Source: Pseudeuparius sepicola (taxonomy: Eukaryota > Arthropoda > Insecta > Coleoptera > Anthribidae). From it: a stretch of 64,000 nucleotides of DNA. The stretch spans positions 52,885,223 to 52,949,222 of the forward strand of contig OY987303.1 in the NCBI GenBank assembly GCA_963920635.1, in the 5' to 3' direction. The position numbers were made by a program, and so were the translations under genes. Below are positions 10,561 to 21,289 of the stretch, piece after piece. The notes beneath the pieces were generated by a model. It saw nothing but the letters and a program-made list of their open reading frames with translations. It was not told the DNA's origin and made no database searches. Every line of letters begins with the position of its first letter. Within the stretch, counting starts at the first letter, position 1.

Positions 10561-11835
10561 TGTAGTGGCTATTATTACGCCTGGCCAGTGGCGTAGGTGG
10601 AGAATAGTTTCATCGAACTCTGGATTTTGATACCCAGTTCCGGTTCTTAACTCTTTCGATGTTTGTGGTTGGTCAAAACGTTTTTTTAATGACTGGATAC
10701 GCCCCTGAATTGTCGATTATCAAATTATTTTCCAAAAAAATTCCTCCATGTTCAAAATTTGAACATGGAGGTTTAATGAAGGTATTTCCGCACAGCCCAT
10801 AGAAACGTAGAATCCTCCCTACCTTCCGACTTTATGAAATTAATCCGATCAAACACATAAATTCCGGAGATTTTGGCAATTAGTAACATTAATTCCGATG
10901 TAGATAGTTCTGTCAAGATTACAACGGCCCACATTTCCATATTTGCCACATATTACCGAAGATTTCCCAATAAATTGTTTTGATCTTATTTTCGGGAACT
11001 GTGCCACAAAAACACCGCAAAATGCGGACCGATAACATGATCTGGAAAAGCGCCAAAACTCTATTTAAAATTTCCAGTATAAAAGATTTTAGGATCATTT
11101 CTATAGTGAGGCTTCTTCCAAAAGCTTAGAAATTCCCGGAGAAATCCAATGCGAAATCCCCTGAAACTCCAAACTCCCCGCAAGACAACAGACTATTTAA
11201 TAGTCAAATATAGAATATAAAGGCTTTAATAAAGCGGGTAATAAGAAGCCTGTATCGCGCACAATAGCTTCTACCCCACTGTCTCATTCTCGGCCTTATT
11301 ATTTTACAAAAACCTCTAATTAACAATGTCGATAATACAACAAAACCTTTCTAATCGCTTTAAATTGGTAATGCATTTTTAACGGCTCAGTTATAGCGGT
11401 CGGCCTTGGTAGTGACTTTCTTTTGTTTATGAGTGCGGCTACCGAACGCATCTGGTTAGCTTTGAGACGGGTACCAGGCCTGGCATTTGTTTTATCTGTC
11501 ATACTCGAGTGTCGTCGTCCTCTTTTCATATGGCCCGCTAAGATCGTGGGGCGTGTGGTTTGTGTCGAAAAAAAGTTGTTTTCAGGGGGAAGGTGGTAGA
11601 TAAGTACAGGCAATTATGTCTAACCTATTTCCGATTTTAAATTAAACGAATTCGAAAGTTTTAAACCTCCTTTGGGATAAGTAGAAATTTCAAGGGAAAT
11701 TGGCTATTAGCATTTTTTAATTCACATTACCGATTTTTTTATTTAAAATCTGACACCACAGCGTTAATCACGATACCCAAAGGCCTCTAAGTATATACAA
11801 ATTTGAACAAAAACTATACAAGGACTTCCATTGTA
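10561..11835. other. Non-coding; 29-base palindrome at 10743-10771
   Basis: CCTCCATGTTCAAA pairs with TTTGAACATGGAGG around a central base. A CAGTGGCGTA / TACGCCCCTG pair at 10586-10707 resembles a tiny hAT MITE, but the flanks are not duplicated. No gene is supported. Confidence 0.4.
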
Positions 11836-12469
11836 CAACGTGCCAAACTTTAGCAAAAGAGGAATTTTAAAGGCATCTGGCTAATCAAGTATGCCATGGA
11901 GTTGCTTCAAAACAATTGAACGGTCAACAGGACCACTCAATGTGTTAGTCTGCAAAGATCCAGTAAAAATATACAGGGAGTTTTTCTCTGTGCCATCTCA
12001 AAATGCTGAATTTTTTGAAACTTTATAGGGTCAAAATCGAGTATATCAAAACCGCCCCAGACATAATAAAGGAAGCGAGTCTAAAAATTACAAATGCTTG
12101 CCAGTCAAGTGTGCTACAACACAACAGAAAACGCACAGAAATTGTATCGTCTAGACATTGATTTTCTTGAGAAAAGTCCAATAATTTAGAAATTTTTTTA
12201 TTTATTACCTAGTTGACATCTCGGTTTACGTTTTGTAAAAAAAAAAAATAAATTACTTTTGCGTTTATTAATATTTCTGCAGAAGTCCAGAACGCTCTTG
12301 ACCCGTATATAAAGTTTCATAAAAATTCAGCATTTTGAGATGGCCCAGAGAAAATAACCCGACATTTTTTCTATTGGACCTTTGCACATCAACTGCTTTG
12401 AGGTAATCCCACACGTGACTAGCTAGATGCCTTTAAAATTCCTATTTTGCACAACTTTCATACCCTGTA
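11836..12469. mobile_element. Degenerate nested TA fold-back
   Basis: It is flanked by TA (11834-11835 and 12470-12471). The outer arms share AGGAATTTTAAAGGCATCT with its complement near 12430, and GCAAAGATCCAGTA with its counterpart near 12375. An inner pair, CAGGGAGTTTTTCTCTG near 11974 and CAGAGAAAATAACCCG near 12343, marks a second element placed where the outer arms meet. Both are diverged. It carries no gene. Confidence 0.7.
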
Positions 12470-12960
12470 CAATGCAATGTTCTTTGTTAAAATGTTGTAT
12501 ATGTTTTTTTTATGTCCTGTTAATGCTGTGATGTCAAATTTTAAATACAAAAATTGCTAGGTACTTACCTAAATGGTTTTAGTAAAAATCGTGGGTATAA
12601 AGAATATCGTAGCAGTCCCTGAATTTGCATTTTCACAAAGATGAGAACGACAAAAGAATCAGTTTTTTAGCCTTAAAATGTCGGTACCTCTATGTACATA
12701 TAAGGTACCTAAAAACTACATAAATATAGGTAGGTGTAGGTATATTCTATAGATAAGTTGTGGCCTCGGTTGTGGCCTTCGAAAGGACATGATAAATTAT
12801 ATACCTAGGATGTGGCAAAAATGTATATAGGCACTAATGTATATTTTTACTTTCACATCACTAAAAGAGTGCTGAGGGTCTGTCTGTCTGTCTTTTCTAT
12901 AAAAGAAAAAAGATTACATACTTCTTAGTTAGGTACTGACTACTATGCATACTTCAATAA
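12470..12960. other. Non-coding spacer
   Basis: AT-rich with TAGGTA/GGTACCTA words. No gene is seen. Confidence 0.4.
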
Positions 12961-12964
12961 TTAG

Positions 12965-13350
12965 CTGGAGTGTATTGGAGAGCTTCCAGGTCTTAGGAAA
13001 CACTCCAGAGAGTAGGCATGTGTTGACAACATAGATCAGGTACCTACACTGTAGGGCAGGAAACAGGCAAGAGATCATTTTTAAGTTAATAATATCTGGC
13101 CCTTCAACCTTGTCCCCCGTAACAGGAACAAATTCGAAATCGTTATCGGATGTACGAATATCACTATATTTGTCGTAGGTACCGGCCGTACTTGCAGCTG
13201 CAACCTGCGGTAGATTATCGATAGAAAAAAATGTTAAAAACATCTGCGTCGAAATCAGGGCGGTTGCTATTTTCTTTTGAAGACAGCTCGCCTAGATTTA
13301 AGTACCGGAGGGCCTTCCCAAACCCTTTAGGGTTAGAATTAAATTTGTAG
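12965..13350 (-). pseudogene. Non-LTR retrotransposon reverse transcriptase fragment
   Basis: On the minus strand the translation contains FNSNPKGFGKALRYLNLGE, DADVFN, FEFVPV, GPDIINLKMISCLFPAL, IVYVVNTCLL-type sequence and GVFPKTWK. These match the linker and first RT motifs of jockey-like non-LTR ORF2 proteins (known pattern: DG..KM....P.....L..I.N.SL..G.FP..WK). Two overlapping frames around 13215-13243 must be joined, so a frameshift is present. The palm motifs are missing. It is a short dead fragment of an ORF2 normally near 1000 residues. It abuts a transposase fossil on the same strand. Confidence 0.75.
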
Positions 13351-13379
13351 TTTGTTTGTACATAATAAATCCATGATTC

Positions 13380-13660
13380 ATGATAATTGGCTTCTTGGCA
13401 AAGACCTAACTCTCGAGATAACTCCAAAGGAAGAAGTCCAAAGGCGATAGATCGCACGATCTTGGTGGCCAATTTGGCTGTTTCGAGAGATGATGAGACC
13501 TGGGAACTTCTCATTCGGTAAAGCCATTGTTACATTGACTGGGTGCAATGTGGCGCCATCCGGTTGAAATCACAAATCGTCCATATCGATAGCATCCAAT
13601 TCAACGGCATCATCACAGTTTTGGACCATCGAGTGAAGGTGCATGTGCTGGTGAGGCCTT
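13380..13660 (-). pseudogene. Tc1/mariner-type transposase C-terminal fragment
   Basis: In shifting minus-strand frames I read a decayed HQD-type block, then CDLSPLDFFLW followed by SYLE. This is the conserved last catalytic region (PPRSPDLTPLDFFLWG.LK) of insect IS630/Tc1/mariner-like transposases. The intact element at 36939-38876 carries the same block. At least two frame changes separate the pieces. On the minus strand it lies immediately upstream of the reverse transcriptase fossil, so one element probably inserted into the other before both decayed. Confidence 0.6.
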
Positions 13661-13838
13661 GGCGAACATTTGACCGATATTATCTTTCACACAAAATTGT
13701 CATGTACCTACCCTCGTACCTACCAATAAAGTAATCTTTTTTTTAAATAACATTGTGTTATTGGAATACCCTTTTATGTAGGTACCTGCCAAATTTGAAG
13801 TCATCTCAAATCGTCCAAAGGTAACAATTCCTGATATA

Positions 13839-15357
13839 CAGGGTGTTTCATTAAGGGTAAAGTGGTACCATACCTCAGGAATTAATAGTCCTGGAGCTTT
13901 GGGAAAAAAATTCACGAAAAATCGCTGGAAATTATTTTTAAGTTCGTAGGTCGCCCGTAAGGGGCCGTATTCGAAACAGTAAATTTGAAAAATGAGTTTT
14001 CTCAAAAAAAATGACTAATAAAGGTACCGGTATATCAAAAATAATTTTATTGCTCTCTTCAGCAAAAAATTCTGAACAATTTTCGTTGATTTTTTGCTCT
14101 AGCTCTTGAAATAGAGGTGAAACGGTCGGATAAACCTTGACTTGAAAAAATGCCTGTAATTTCGGATTGGCTTAACCCGAGGCTTAACCGAATTGGTCGA
14201 ATTTGGGCTTGTTGAAGAGAGCTTTCCTTCTTCTAACAAATTATTGTCCAGTAAGGTTATTTTTTAGAATTTCGTGGTCACCGCTAGAGAGCGCAATTTG
14301 AAAAATTTCCCTTTTTGGTACCTTTTTGGTACCTGGAGTGGAGCATGTTCAAAACATTGAAATTATACGGCAGGCATATCGTAAGCCTCGGCATTAGTAT
14401 AAGGCATTTTTGATAAATGCAACACACAATTTTAACTCAAAATTTACAAAAATTAAGATTTGACACAATACTTATTAAAGCTTGATTCATGTGACATTTA
14501 CTTTTTTGCTTCCCTTAGAAACCAAACGATTTTGTTTCATGGCTTACTAGATAATTTCCGAGATAATTTCATATCAATACGACAGGTAGGTACCTAAGGT
14601 AAGTAAGTTAGAAATACGTTTAACGGAATAAAAAGTGAGAAAAATAGCAATTTACGAACAACTCAAGCAGATTTTTATTTATTTCATGGCATACTTGACC
14701 ACGGAAATCTTTGATAACAAATAGGTACCTACCTATTTACCTTCTTCTTTCAAATAATATGATAATAATTATTCTTTTGGCGATAACTCCGAACCTAACG
14801 AAGATATCGATTTGAACCTTGGGCATTTTTTTGTTGTAAATTTAATCTACTTTTCGATTATAAGAGAATAAATTTGTCATTGCATTTAAAATTTCTGAGA
14901 AAATTGTAATAAAAGATAAATTTTTAAAATTGCGCCCTCTAGCGGTGACCACGAAATTCGAAATGACCTTACTGGACAATCATTTGATAGAAGGAACGCT
15001 CTCTTCAACAAGCCCAAATTCGACCAAATCGGTTAAGCTAATCCCGAGGCTAAAGTCAAGGTTTATCTGCCCGTTTCACCTCTATTTGAAGAGCTAGAGC
15101 AAAAAATCCTTAACTAAAATTGTTCATAATTTGCTGAAGAGTGCAATAAAATTATTTATGATATACCTTTATTAGTTATTTTTTTGAAAAAACTCATTTT
15201 TCAAATTTTCGAATACGCTAGGGGCCGACCTACGTACTTAAAAAAGATTTCCTGCGATTTTTCGTGACCACATTACATAAGAAGATTTTTTTCCCAAAGC
15301 TACAGGACCATTAATTCCTGAGATATGGTACCTCTTCCCCCTTAATGAAACACCCTG
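13839..15357. mobile_element. 1.5-kb TA-flanked fold-back element
   Basis: It is flanked by TA (13837-13838 and 15358-15359). The ends are CAGGGTGTTTCATTAAGGG and CTTAATGAAACACCCTG. The arms of about 440-480 bp (to about 14317 and from about 14915) pair throughout, including CACCGCTAGAGAGCGCAATT with its complement near 14940. The central ~600 bp is unpaired and has no gene. A one-armed copy lies at 2340-2760. Confidence 0.85.
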
Positions 15358-15359
15358 TA

Positions 15360-15799
15360 TAGGTATATAAGGGTGTATTTATTTTTGCGATAGTACCGCG
15401 AGTAGTAGGTACCGTTTATTAATAAGAACGGAAATAACAAAACGAAAACATAAGTAGGTTTGTTGAGGTAGGTATAAATATTAGGTATAAACAATACAAA
15501 TAATCTATTTATCGCTAAACAAACAAAATATATGTACCTAGTACCTGGTGTTCAGTTCTGTAGAAACTTTTAATTTCGTGACTAACGCATCAGCATTTTA
15601 CAATAATCTCGACAATAACAGAAATAAAGGTGTCATGTTTAATATCCACTTTCCTTTTCTAATAAACATATCATAATACCATAGTGGTACTACCAGGGGT
15701 GGTACGCCGTACGCCGGTACTCCCTTATTATAATTATCGATAATTCAACCGAAAAATCGATAGTTTCACCTAAAAACCCCGAAAACGGCTGCTTTTCAG
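15360..15799. other. Non-coding spacer
   Basis: AT-rich with repeated GGTAC/GTACC words. No gene is seen. Confidence 0.4.
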
Positions 15800-16145
15800 G
15801 TTATGTTTTGTTACGGTACCACCTATACACTCGCTCAGGTACGCCTAGAAACGGACCGACTCACCTGTGACGGCGAACAAAACACAAACGACGGGCCACG
15901 CCATATCGACGGTCACTCACGACTTTCGGGCAAGTCCACCATGAAAGTTTTCCCGGTGGAAATTCGGACGGTGCCGCGTGAATATTTCGTCTGCCAGGAC
16001 ACGGCCGCCCCCGAGTCACAACAACCAACGGCGCGACGCGACTGGCGTCCGCCAACTTGATCCGTTTGAATCGCGTGGCTCGGCAACCTGTTCGGTTCGA
16101 ATCGGGCAGGGTCGGGCTGGACGCGACCAGGGTCTTTGTTTTTCT
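15800..16145. promoter_or_regulatory. CpG-rich unique island
   Basis: This is the densest CpG stretch of the first 50 kb (for example CGGACGGTGCCGCGTGAAT near 15966 and GGCGCGACGCGACTGG near 16030). It has no repeat copies here. Open frames cross it on both strands, as expected by chance in GC-rich DNA. It could be a promoter or 5' exon; AGGAGGTATAAT near 16193 would serve as a donor site. Function not shown. Confidence 0.35.
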
Positions 16146-16417
16146 TTTTCCGAGGAGCACGCGATGGAATGGAAATCGCAAAATAATACTTTGAGGAGGT
16201 ATAATAATAATAGGTTTCATTTGCATGTTTCGAAGTACCTATCTGGAAATAGGTGGGTAGGTAGGTAGGTCATGGGCACATTTTGTAGTGGAAATCGTCT
16301 GAAGATGGCCTTTTTCGTGGTTTCAATCTCCGACCAAAAATCCATGGATAAGTAATGTCTATCTCATCTCCTAACAACGGAATTGTTTGTTATGAAGAAT
16401 AACCATTGAGTTAGGAT

Positions 16418-16652
16418 GGGGGGGCGAAGCTGTCACGTGACCCAAAACGGGTTCACCCACGTGATAGACTACCAGAACAACGTCAATTTGTCGACTCGGT
16501 GCTAAAAGTGCATTAAAAGTTGCTAAAAGTGCAGTTTTCCTTGTTATTGCGAGCTATTCACCTCTGGAAATAAATATGTCATGTTCTGTACGTTGTTGCA
16601 GTAGCAATTCTAACGTGGACAAAAAGAAATTCAGAGGAATTACATTTCAGAG
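16418..16652 (+). pseudogene. THAP-domain first exon with upstream region, copy A
   Basis: ATG at 16576 opens 25 codons beginning MSCSVRCCSSNS and ending ITFQR, then a GT donor at 16653. This is the start of a THAP zinc finger (C-x2-4-C, then ..F.RFP). The exon ends after AG of an Arg codon, the same phase as THAP exon 1 at 55133-55230. The preceding ~150 bp, including CACGTGA motifs and GTGCTAAAAGTGCA, recurs in reverse at 48628-48850. No downstream THAP half is found, so it is an orphan exon. Confidence 0.65.
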
Positions 16653-16745
16653 GTAATGTAAACAGTAGACAGAGCCGTATCAATATAATTTATAATATCC
16701 ACTTTGGTACTTATATTACATTTATAACTATTCTAGCTATGTATT

Positions 16746-16766
16746 TGACTGACTGACTGACTGACT
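16746..16766. repeat. (GACT)n microsatellite
   Basis: Five tandem GACT units. Confidence 0.95.
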
Positions 16767-17096
16767 AAACCCAGCTTTTGATTTCGTTAGTTGCGTTAGT
16801 TTTCGTTTTTTTACATTTTTTATAATTTTACTAGGAATACTGTATACTGTTTAATCAGACCCTGGAGTGGCTCACAGACTTAGCCACACCCCCTGAACCC
16901 TTTTGCTATATGCGACTTTGTAATGTCATCCTAACTCAATGAGAATAACAAAAAACCTAACCTCAATTTCTAATTTCTTATTGATAAACAGCAATTGTCG
17001 CCAAAGCCATGGGCGTGTGCATTTTAGGAAGCTAAAAATTAAAATAAAATCTAAAATCATGCAAAACAATACATTTTCAATATTTTCATATTTTGT

Positions 17097-17850
17097 CACG
17101 GGCGTAGCCAAGGGGGGGGGTTTCGGGGGTTCAACCCCCCCCCCCCCCCGAAAGAAGCAAAATATTACCTAATATTATCTATCCTTGTTAAGGATAGAGA
17201 CGTGAATCATTATTACTGTCGAAAAATGGAGGGGAAAAAAAGGAAGGGTGGTAAACCTAAAGGTATGGACTACTGGAAAAAATGGTGTCGTCAAGGTCAA
17301 GGGGTTTCTAATAAAGAAACAAATTTGGATTTAGCTATCAAAGCTTCAGCTACCTTGCATGCTGATAAGAAGACTGCCTACCCCGAAATCTAGTTTGGAA
17401 TGCCTAGATATGTGCGATAAAAACCTTTATCCTAATATTTACACATTACTACAAATCTTGGCTACCATTCCTGTATCCACTGCTACCCCAGAGAGGTCTT
17501 TCTCGAGCCTAAGGAGACTGAAAAACTATTTACGAAACACTTCAAGTGAAAACAGACTTAATGGTTTGGCTCTAATGAACATTCACTATGGAACAGAAAT
17601 TCATGCAGATGAAGTAGTAGATATATTTAAAAGAAAAAGCCGAAGATTTCTTCTTTAATGGTTTTAGATTTAGCGCAGAGGAACGAAATTAATTTATCCA
17701 TTTCATTTAAAGTTAAGAACTTTATAAATATATGTCGTAGTTTTTCGGATGGATATATAGATATTAAATTTCATATAAGTATATTTTTGTTGTTTTATTT
17801 ACTTCTCAAACTAAACCCCCCCCCAAAACTAAATCCTGGCTACGCCCGTG
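17097..17850 (+). mobile_element. Internally deleted hAT transposon with exact target duplication
   Basis: The 8-bp duplication TATTTTGT is exact at 17089-17096 and 17851-17858. The terminal repeats are CACGGGCGTAGCCA and TGGCTACGCCCGTG (perfect 14 bp), followed by G and C runs. It encodes fragments of its own transposase (17202-17658). At 754 bp it is too short for a full hAT (about 2.5-5 kb), so a large internal deletion is inferred. Confidence 0.95.
17202..17658 (+). pseudogene. hAT transposase remnant with C-terminal dimerisation domain
   Basis: The frame at 17359-17658 encodes ILATIPVSTATPERSFS, then LRRLKNYLRNT and NRLNGLALMNIHY, the signature of the hAT C-terminal dimerisation region (..P.S.A..ERSFS.L...K...R......L..L..I). 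A lysine-rich frame at 17202-17393 (MEGKKRKGGKPKG) precedes it in another phase, so the join between them is frameshifted. The catalytic RNase H core and the BED finger region are absent. It lies inside the terminal repeats at 17097-17850, so it is a dead deletion derivative. Confidence 0.85.
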
Positions 17851-17859
17851 TATTTTGTA

Positions 17860-19094
17860 TTTACAATACATTGAAATAATCATTGGCATGCAATTTCATT
17901 CATACAGTATAACAAGATTGAAACAAGGAATAAAGTAGCCACTATTCAAACTGTCAATATGGGGTTAAAAATGGCGGCGAATTTCATCTCTTTTCGTTCC
18001 CTGTGCCTTGCCGTGCACAATAGGTACAAAAGCGCTATATGGGTCTGTGGATCAAATAGGACACTTTCCCAAAATGCCGATCCATTTATGCCTTAAATTT
18101 GGGTCTGCAGGAAACATAAAAATAATAGTAAAATGAGTAATTGTTAAATTGAAATTTTTATCCATTTTTAAATAGTAACGGCCCTCGTAAAATAAACTGG
18201 ACCGCCATTGGGCTCTAGTCCTTCCACCAATTTTTAGCCATCCGGCAGAGGGCGCTGGCTGGTTAGCCGCCATATTGTGTGCATTCTAGGGGATTTAGAG
18301 TGCATTCTAGGGGAAAAGCGAAATTTGTGGTGGCGACCCAAATGACATTTGACAACGGCTAACCACGGCCCTCGTGCATTTGACATTTGACAGCCAATGA
18401 CGTGTGAGCCCAATATGGCCGACCTTTAGGTGGGAAATATATATGTATAGTAGGATAGATGATTGTTTTGCATTAAGCAAATATAAAATCCAGACAAAAT
18501 CAACAGCCGCCATTAAATTGGGTAAAAGGATGGATGATGTAGTGCTGCCAACGGAATAATGTTGCTTGTCGGGACATAGTCCCTAACTGTTTTGTCGCCG
18601 AATTAAAACCAGCAATTTTGATTGGCTGAAGAGCTTGAGCACTCCCAAATTTAAAAAAAAAAACAGAAAAATCAGTGTTTTCAAAACAATTGGACCAATG
18701 TTGGGAAACACTTTTGGTATTATTTACTTTATCTATGGATTTTTGCTCAGAGGTTTCAATCGATGCGCTTCGACGCGCTGAAACCAGAGCTCCACTCGAC
18801 CCGGAGTTATAACAAGCAAACAGAACCTCGAGTTGAGATAATTCTATAAACTTTTTTGTTCGAAATTTTCGTCATTTCTTTCCGTATTTTCAAAGTTTCT
18901 TCTTGTTTTGCATTGCTACTTCGTTCATTATAGCACAGAATAGCTACACTGGCTATTCTGTGGTTATAATTATCGTTGTTGTTATTATTAGTTTGATAGT
19001 TTATCATTATTTTCGGTGTGTTTGTGTGTTCAATTTTATTTGTTGTTTTCTAGATTCAGGTATTGGACTAACGATAGTCGATAAAGATAGACGA
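17860..19094. other. Non-coding, unique-looking
   Basis: It holds a short direct repeat (GTGCATTCTAGGGG twice, 18278-18314) and several ATGGCGGC/GCCGCCAT words near 17970, 18205, 18265 and 18505. No exon is recognised. Confidence 0.4.
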
Positions 19095-20165
19095 TCTATG
19101 CAATAACAATAGTTAGTTATTTTTGTACCAAGGAAGTGGACTTCAACTTTTTATAACGAATGTGGAATTTAGTTAGAGATAAAAAAAGAAACTTCAGTGC
19201 CGAGGGACCTCAGAGAGATAACCAAGGATATTGGGAGTAAGAACAAAAAGTAAACAGAGCCCAAAACATAAACTTTGAACAGAGACAACATCTTTTTGAG
19301 TGATGTCACGTACTCCATTGTTTACAGCATTTCATTTCAAAATAGACGGGTTCAATAATAATAATGCGGGATTAAATTAATAGAATAAGGCACACCTCCC
19401 ATAACATTAAATTAACAAATGCATGTGACAAATTTAAACTAAAAGTAAATTGTGCTTTGTGCTGTAATTATAGTATGCTAATTATTATCACTTTAATAAA
19501 ATCGTCAACAGGCTCTTCAAATCGTCCAACATGGCAACGCCGCCGACCGCCGCCGTATTTGATCTCTCTGCATTGTTTGTGTTGTTTACTCCAGTATATC
19601 ATTTTCTCTTATTGTTTGCGTTTGTATTTTTCATGTTTTCAAGTGTTTTGTTGTTAATTTATAACTATTTATTAGTATTTAAGTATTTAGGATATAGTGG
19701 GATATAGTGACTGATTTTGTATACAATAGGACGTAGAAAGTGTGTGGTGTGTAGCCAAATTGATATTTCTCAGGGCATAAGGCATAACCTATCACAGGTA
19801 AATGTTGTACACACGGGCGTAATGTTTGTTTACTTTGGTAAATTTACGTTATATTATGTTGGTTGACTACAAACGTGGGCGTTATTTGTCTGAGCGAGGG
19901 ACACATTATATTTTTTTTTAAATCGGACTAAAGAAGTTTAGTATTAGGCAGAATAATTTAAAAAGGGTCACCCATCCATGAGCCCACCGCGCACGTCTCT
20001 ATATGGCTCTACTTAAATCGAGCATGATGTGGTATGGTGCAACTGACTTTCAGGAGTCGTTGCGGTCTACATAGCGGTCTACATAGAAAATGTTATTGAT
20101 GTTCAAAGCGACCAAAATACTTAGGTACACTAAAAGATTGCGTTGTTATAGGTAACAATTCCACA
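19095..20165 (-). repeat. 5S-rRNA-related repeat, reverse copy, interrupted
   Basis: In reverse it aligns with the repeats at 24543-25140 and 62262-62835. The shared blocks are AATTGTTACCTATAAC, CATGGATGGGTGACCC, TGCCTAAT and AACTAAATTCCACAT. Minus-strand 20040-19965 reads GCACCATACCAC near its start and GCGCGGTGGGC plus GATGGGTGACCC at its end, matching the start and the box C region of 5S rRNA. About 700 bp in the middle (19180-19900) is extra and is partly shared with 39480-39700. Confidence 0.6.
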
Positions 20166-20798
20166 ATGAGACAATGAGACTGAAAAGTTATGATATGATA
20201 CGTTTGACGGGCGACAGGCCCGTCTGATGATTTAATCTTTTACAAGGGAAAGCTGCTTCCCAATTTTACGTACCTAAATGTTCCAAATTTCAGCGGTGTA
20301 TTGAAACTTTTTTGTAACACTTTTTAATATATTTTCATCTACTAAATTTCATCAAAATTCAAAAACTAGTAATTTTGAAAAGCTATTTTATATCGCTAGG
20401 TTTATTATACTACTAAATTTTTATAAAATACAACGTATTTTTTAAAAGATAATTGTCATAAATAACAAATAACTTCAATAATTTTTGTTAAGTTTTGGTA
20501 AGTTTTTGTGCATAGCTAGATAGGATATAAATTTATTTGCATTATATTTTTCTGTACTAAATTGACGCCAAAATAATAATATACACTGTGTTACTGTGTT
20601 CATTTGAAAACAGTCCACCCTTAATATTTTTAAAACTACGAAAAAAATCCGAAATCGCCGGGACCCATCAATTTTTGTTCGGAGGGGGAACTTCTTTGAC
20701 GTACAGGTCATGTTGACAAATTCACCTCTGTAACCACCACCACCCCTAACTTTAAAATTTCAAATGAGAATACCCCCTTTGTGATCATTTTATAGCTG

Positions 20799-21285
20799 AT
20801 GTTATTGCGAATACAACTCATTTTTATTTTTTGAAATCCGATGATGTTTGGAGAAGTTATGGGAAAAAAACGGTTTTTTCATAGTTTGAAATAAATTACT
20901 TTTTACCCTAGATTTTCAACAGCATTCACATGGGGAAATAATACACAATGATTGTGTGGCTACTTATTTTATTAAATTTTCAAAATGAGCCCCATTAGTC
21001 GCTAGACAGTATAGTACAATCTCTGTTCACATTCCGCTCTTACTTTAACAAATGTGTCGCGAGAAATACTTTGGCATTCTTCTGTTATTCTGTTCTTCAG
21101 ATCCTCAATTTTTGTGGGAGGGGTTTTATACATGTTTGTTTTATTTCCCCATGTCAATGCGGTTGAAAATCTGGGGTAAAAAGTAATTTGTTTTAAATTA
21201 TGAAAAAACCGTTTTTTACCCATAACTTATTCAAACATCATCGGATTTAAAAAAAAAAGAGTTGTATTCGCAATAACATCAGCTT
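20799..21285. repeat. Fold-back around a transposase fossil
   Basis: GCTGATGTTATTGCGAATAC near 20801 pairs with GTATTCGCAATAACATCAGC near 21263. CCCATAACTT and AAAACGGTTTTTTCAT blocks also pair. The arms are about 140 bp with a spacer of about 190 bp. Confidence 0.75.
21002..21223 (-). pseudogene. Tc1/mariner-type transposase C-terminus fossil
   Basis: The minus-strand frame reads PPTKIEDLKNRITEEC, then ..VRAECEQRLYY, and after a stop LMGLILK. This resembles the usual C-terminal tail (..P..I..LK.RI...C..I.......V......RL..C....G.HFE). The catalytic residues are not in the fragment. It lies inside the fold-back at 20799-21285 and within the larger terminal-repeat element, so it is probably that element's own transposase remnant. 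Confidence 0.55.
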
Positions 21286-21289
21286 TAAG

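Noticed and set aside
10586..10707. Possible 122-bp hAT MITE with CAGTGGCGTA ends
   Set aside because: The 8-bp flanks (CGCCTGGC and AATTGTCG) are not duplicated and the arms do not extend inward.
15803..16268. Overlapping frames on both strands in the CpG island
   Set aside because: Openness on both strands reflects base composition. No domain or splice structure supports a protein.
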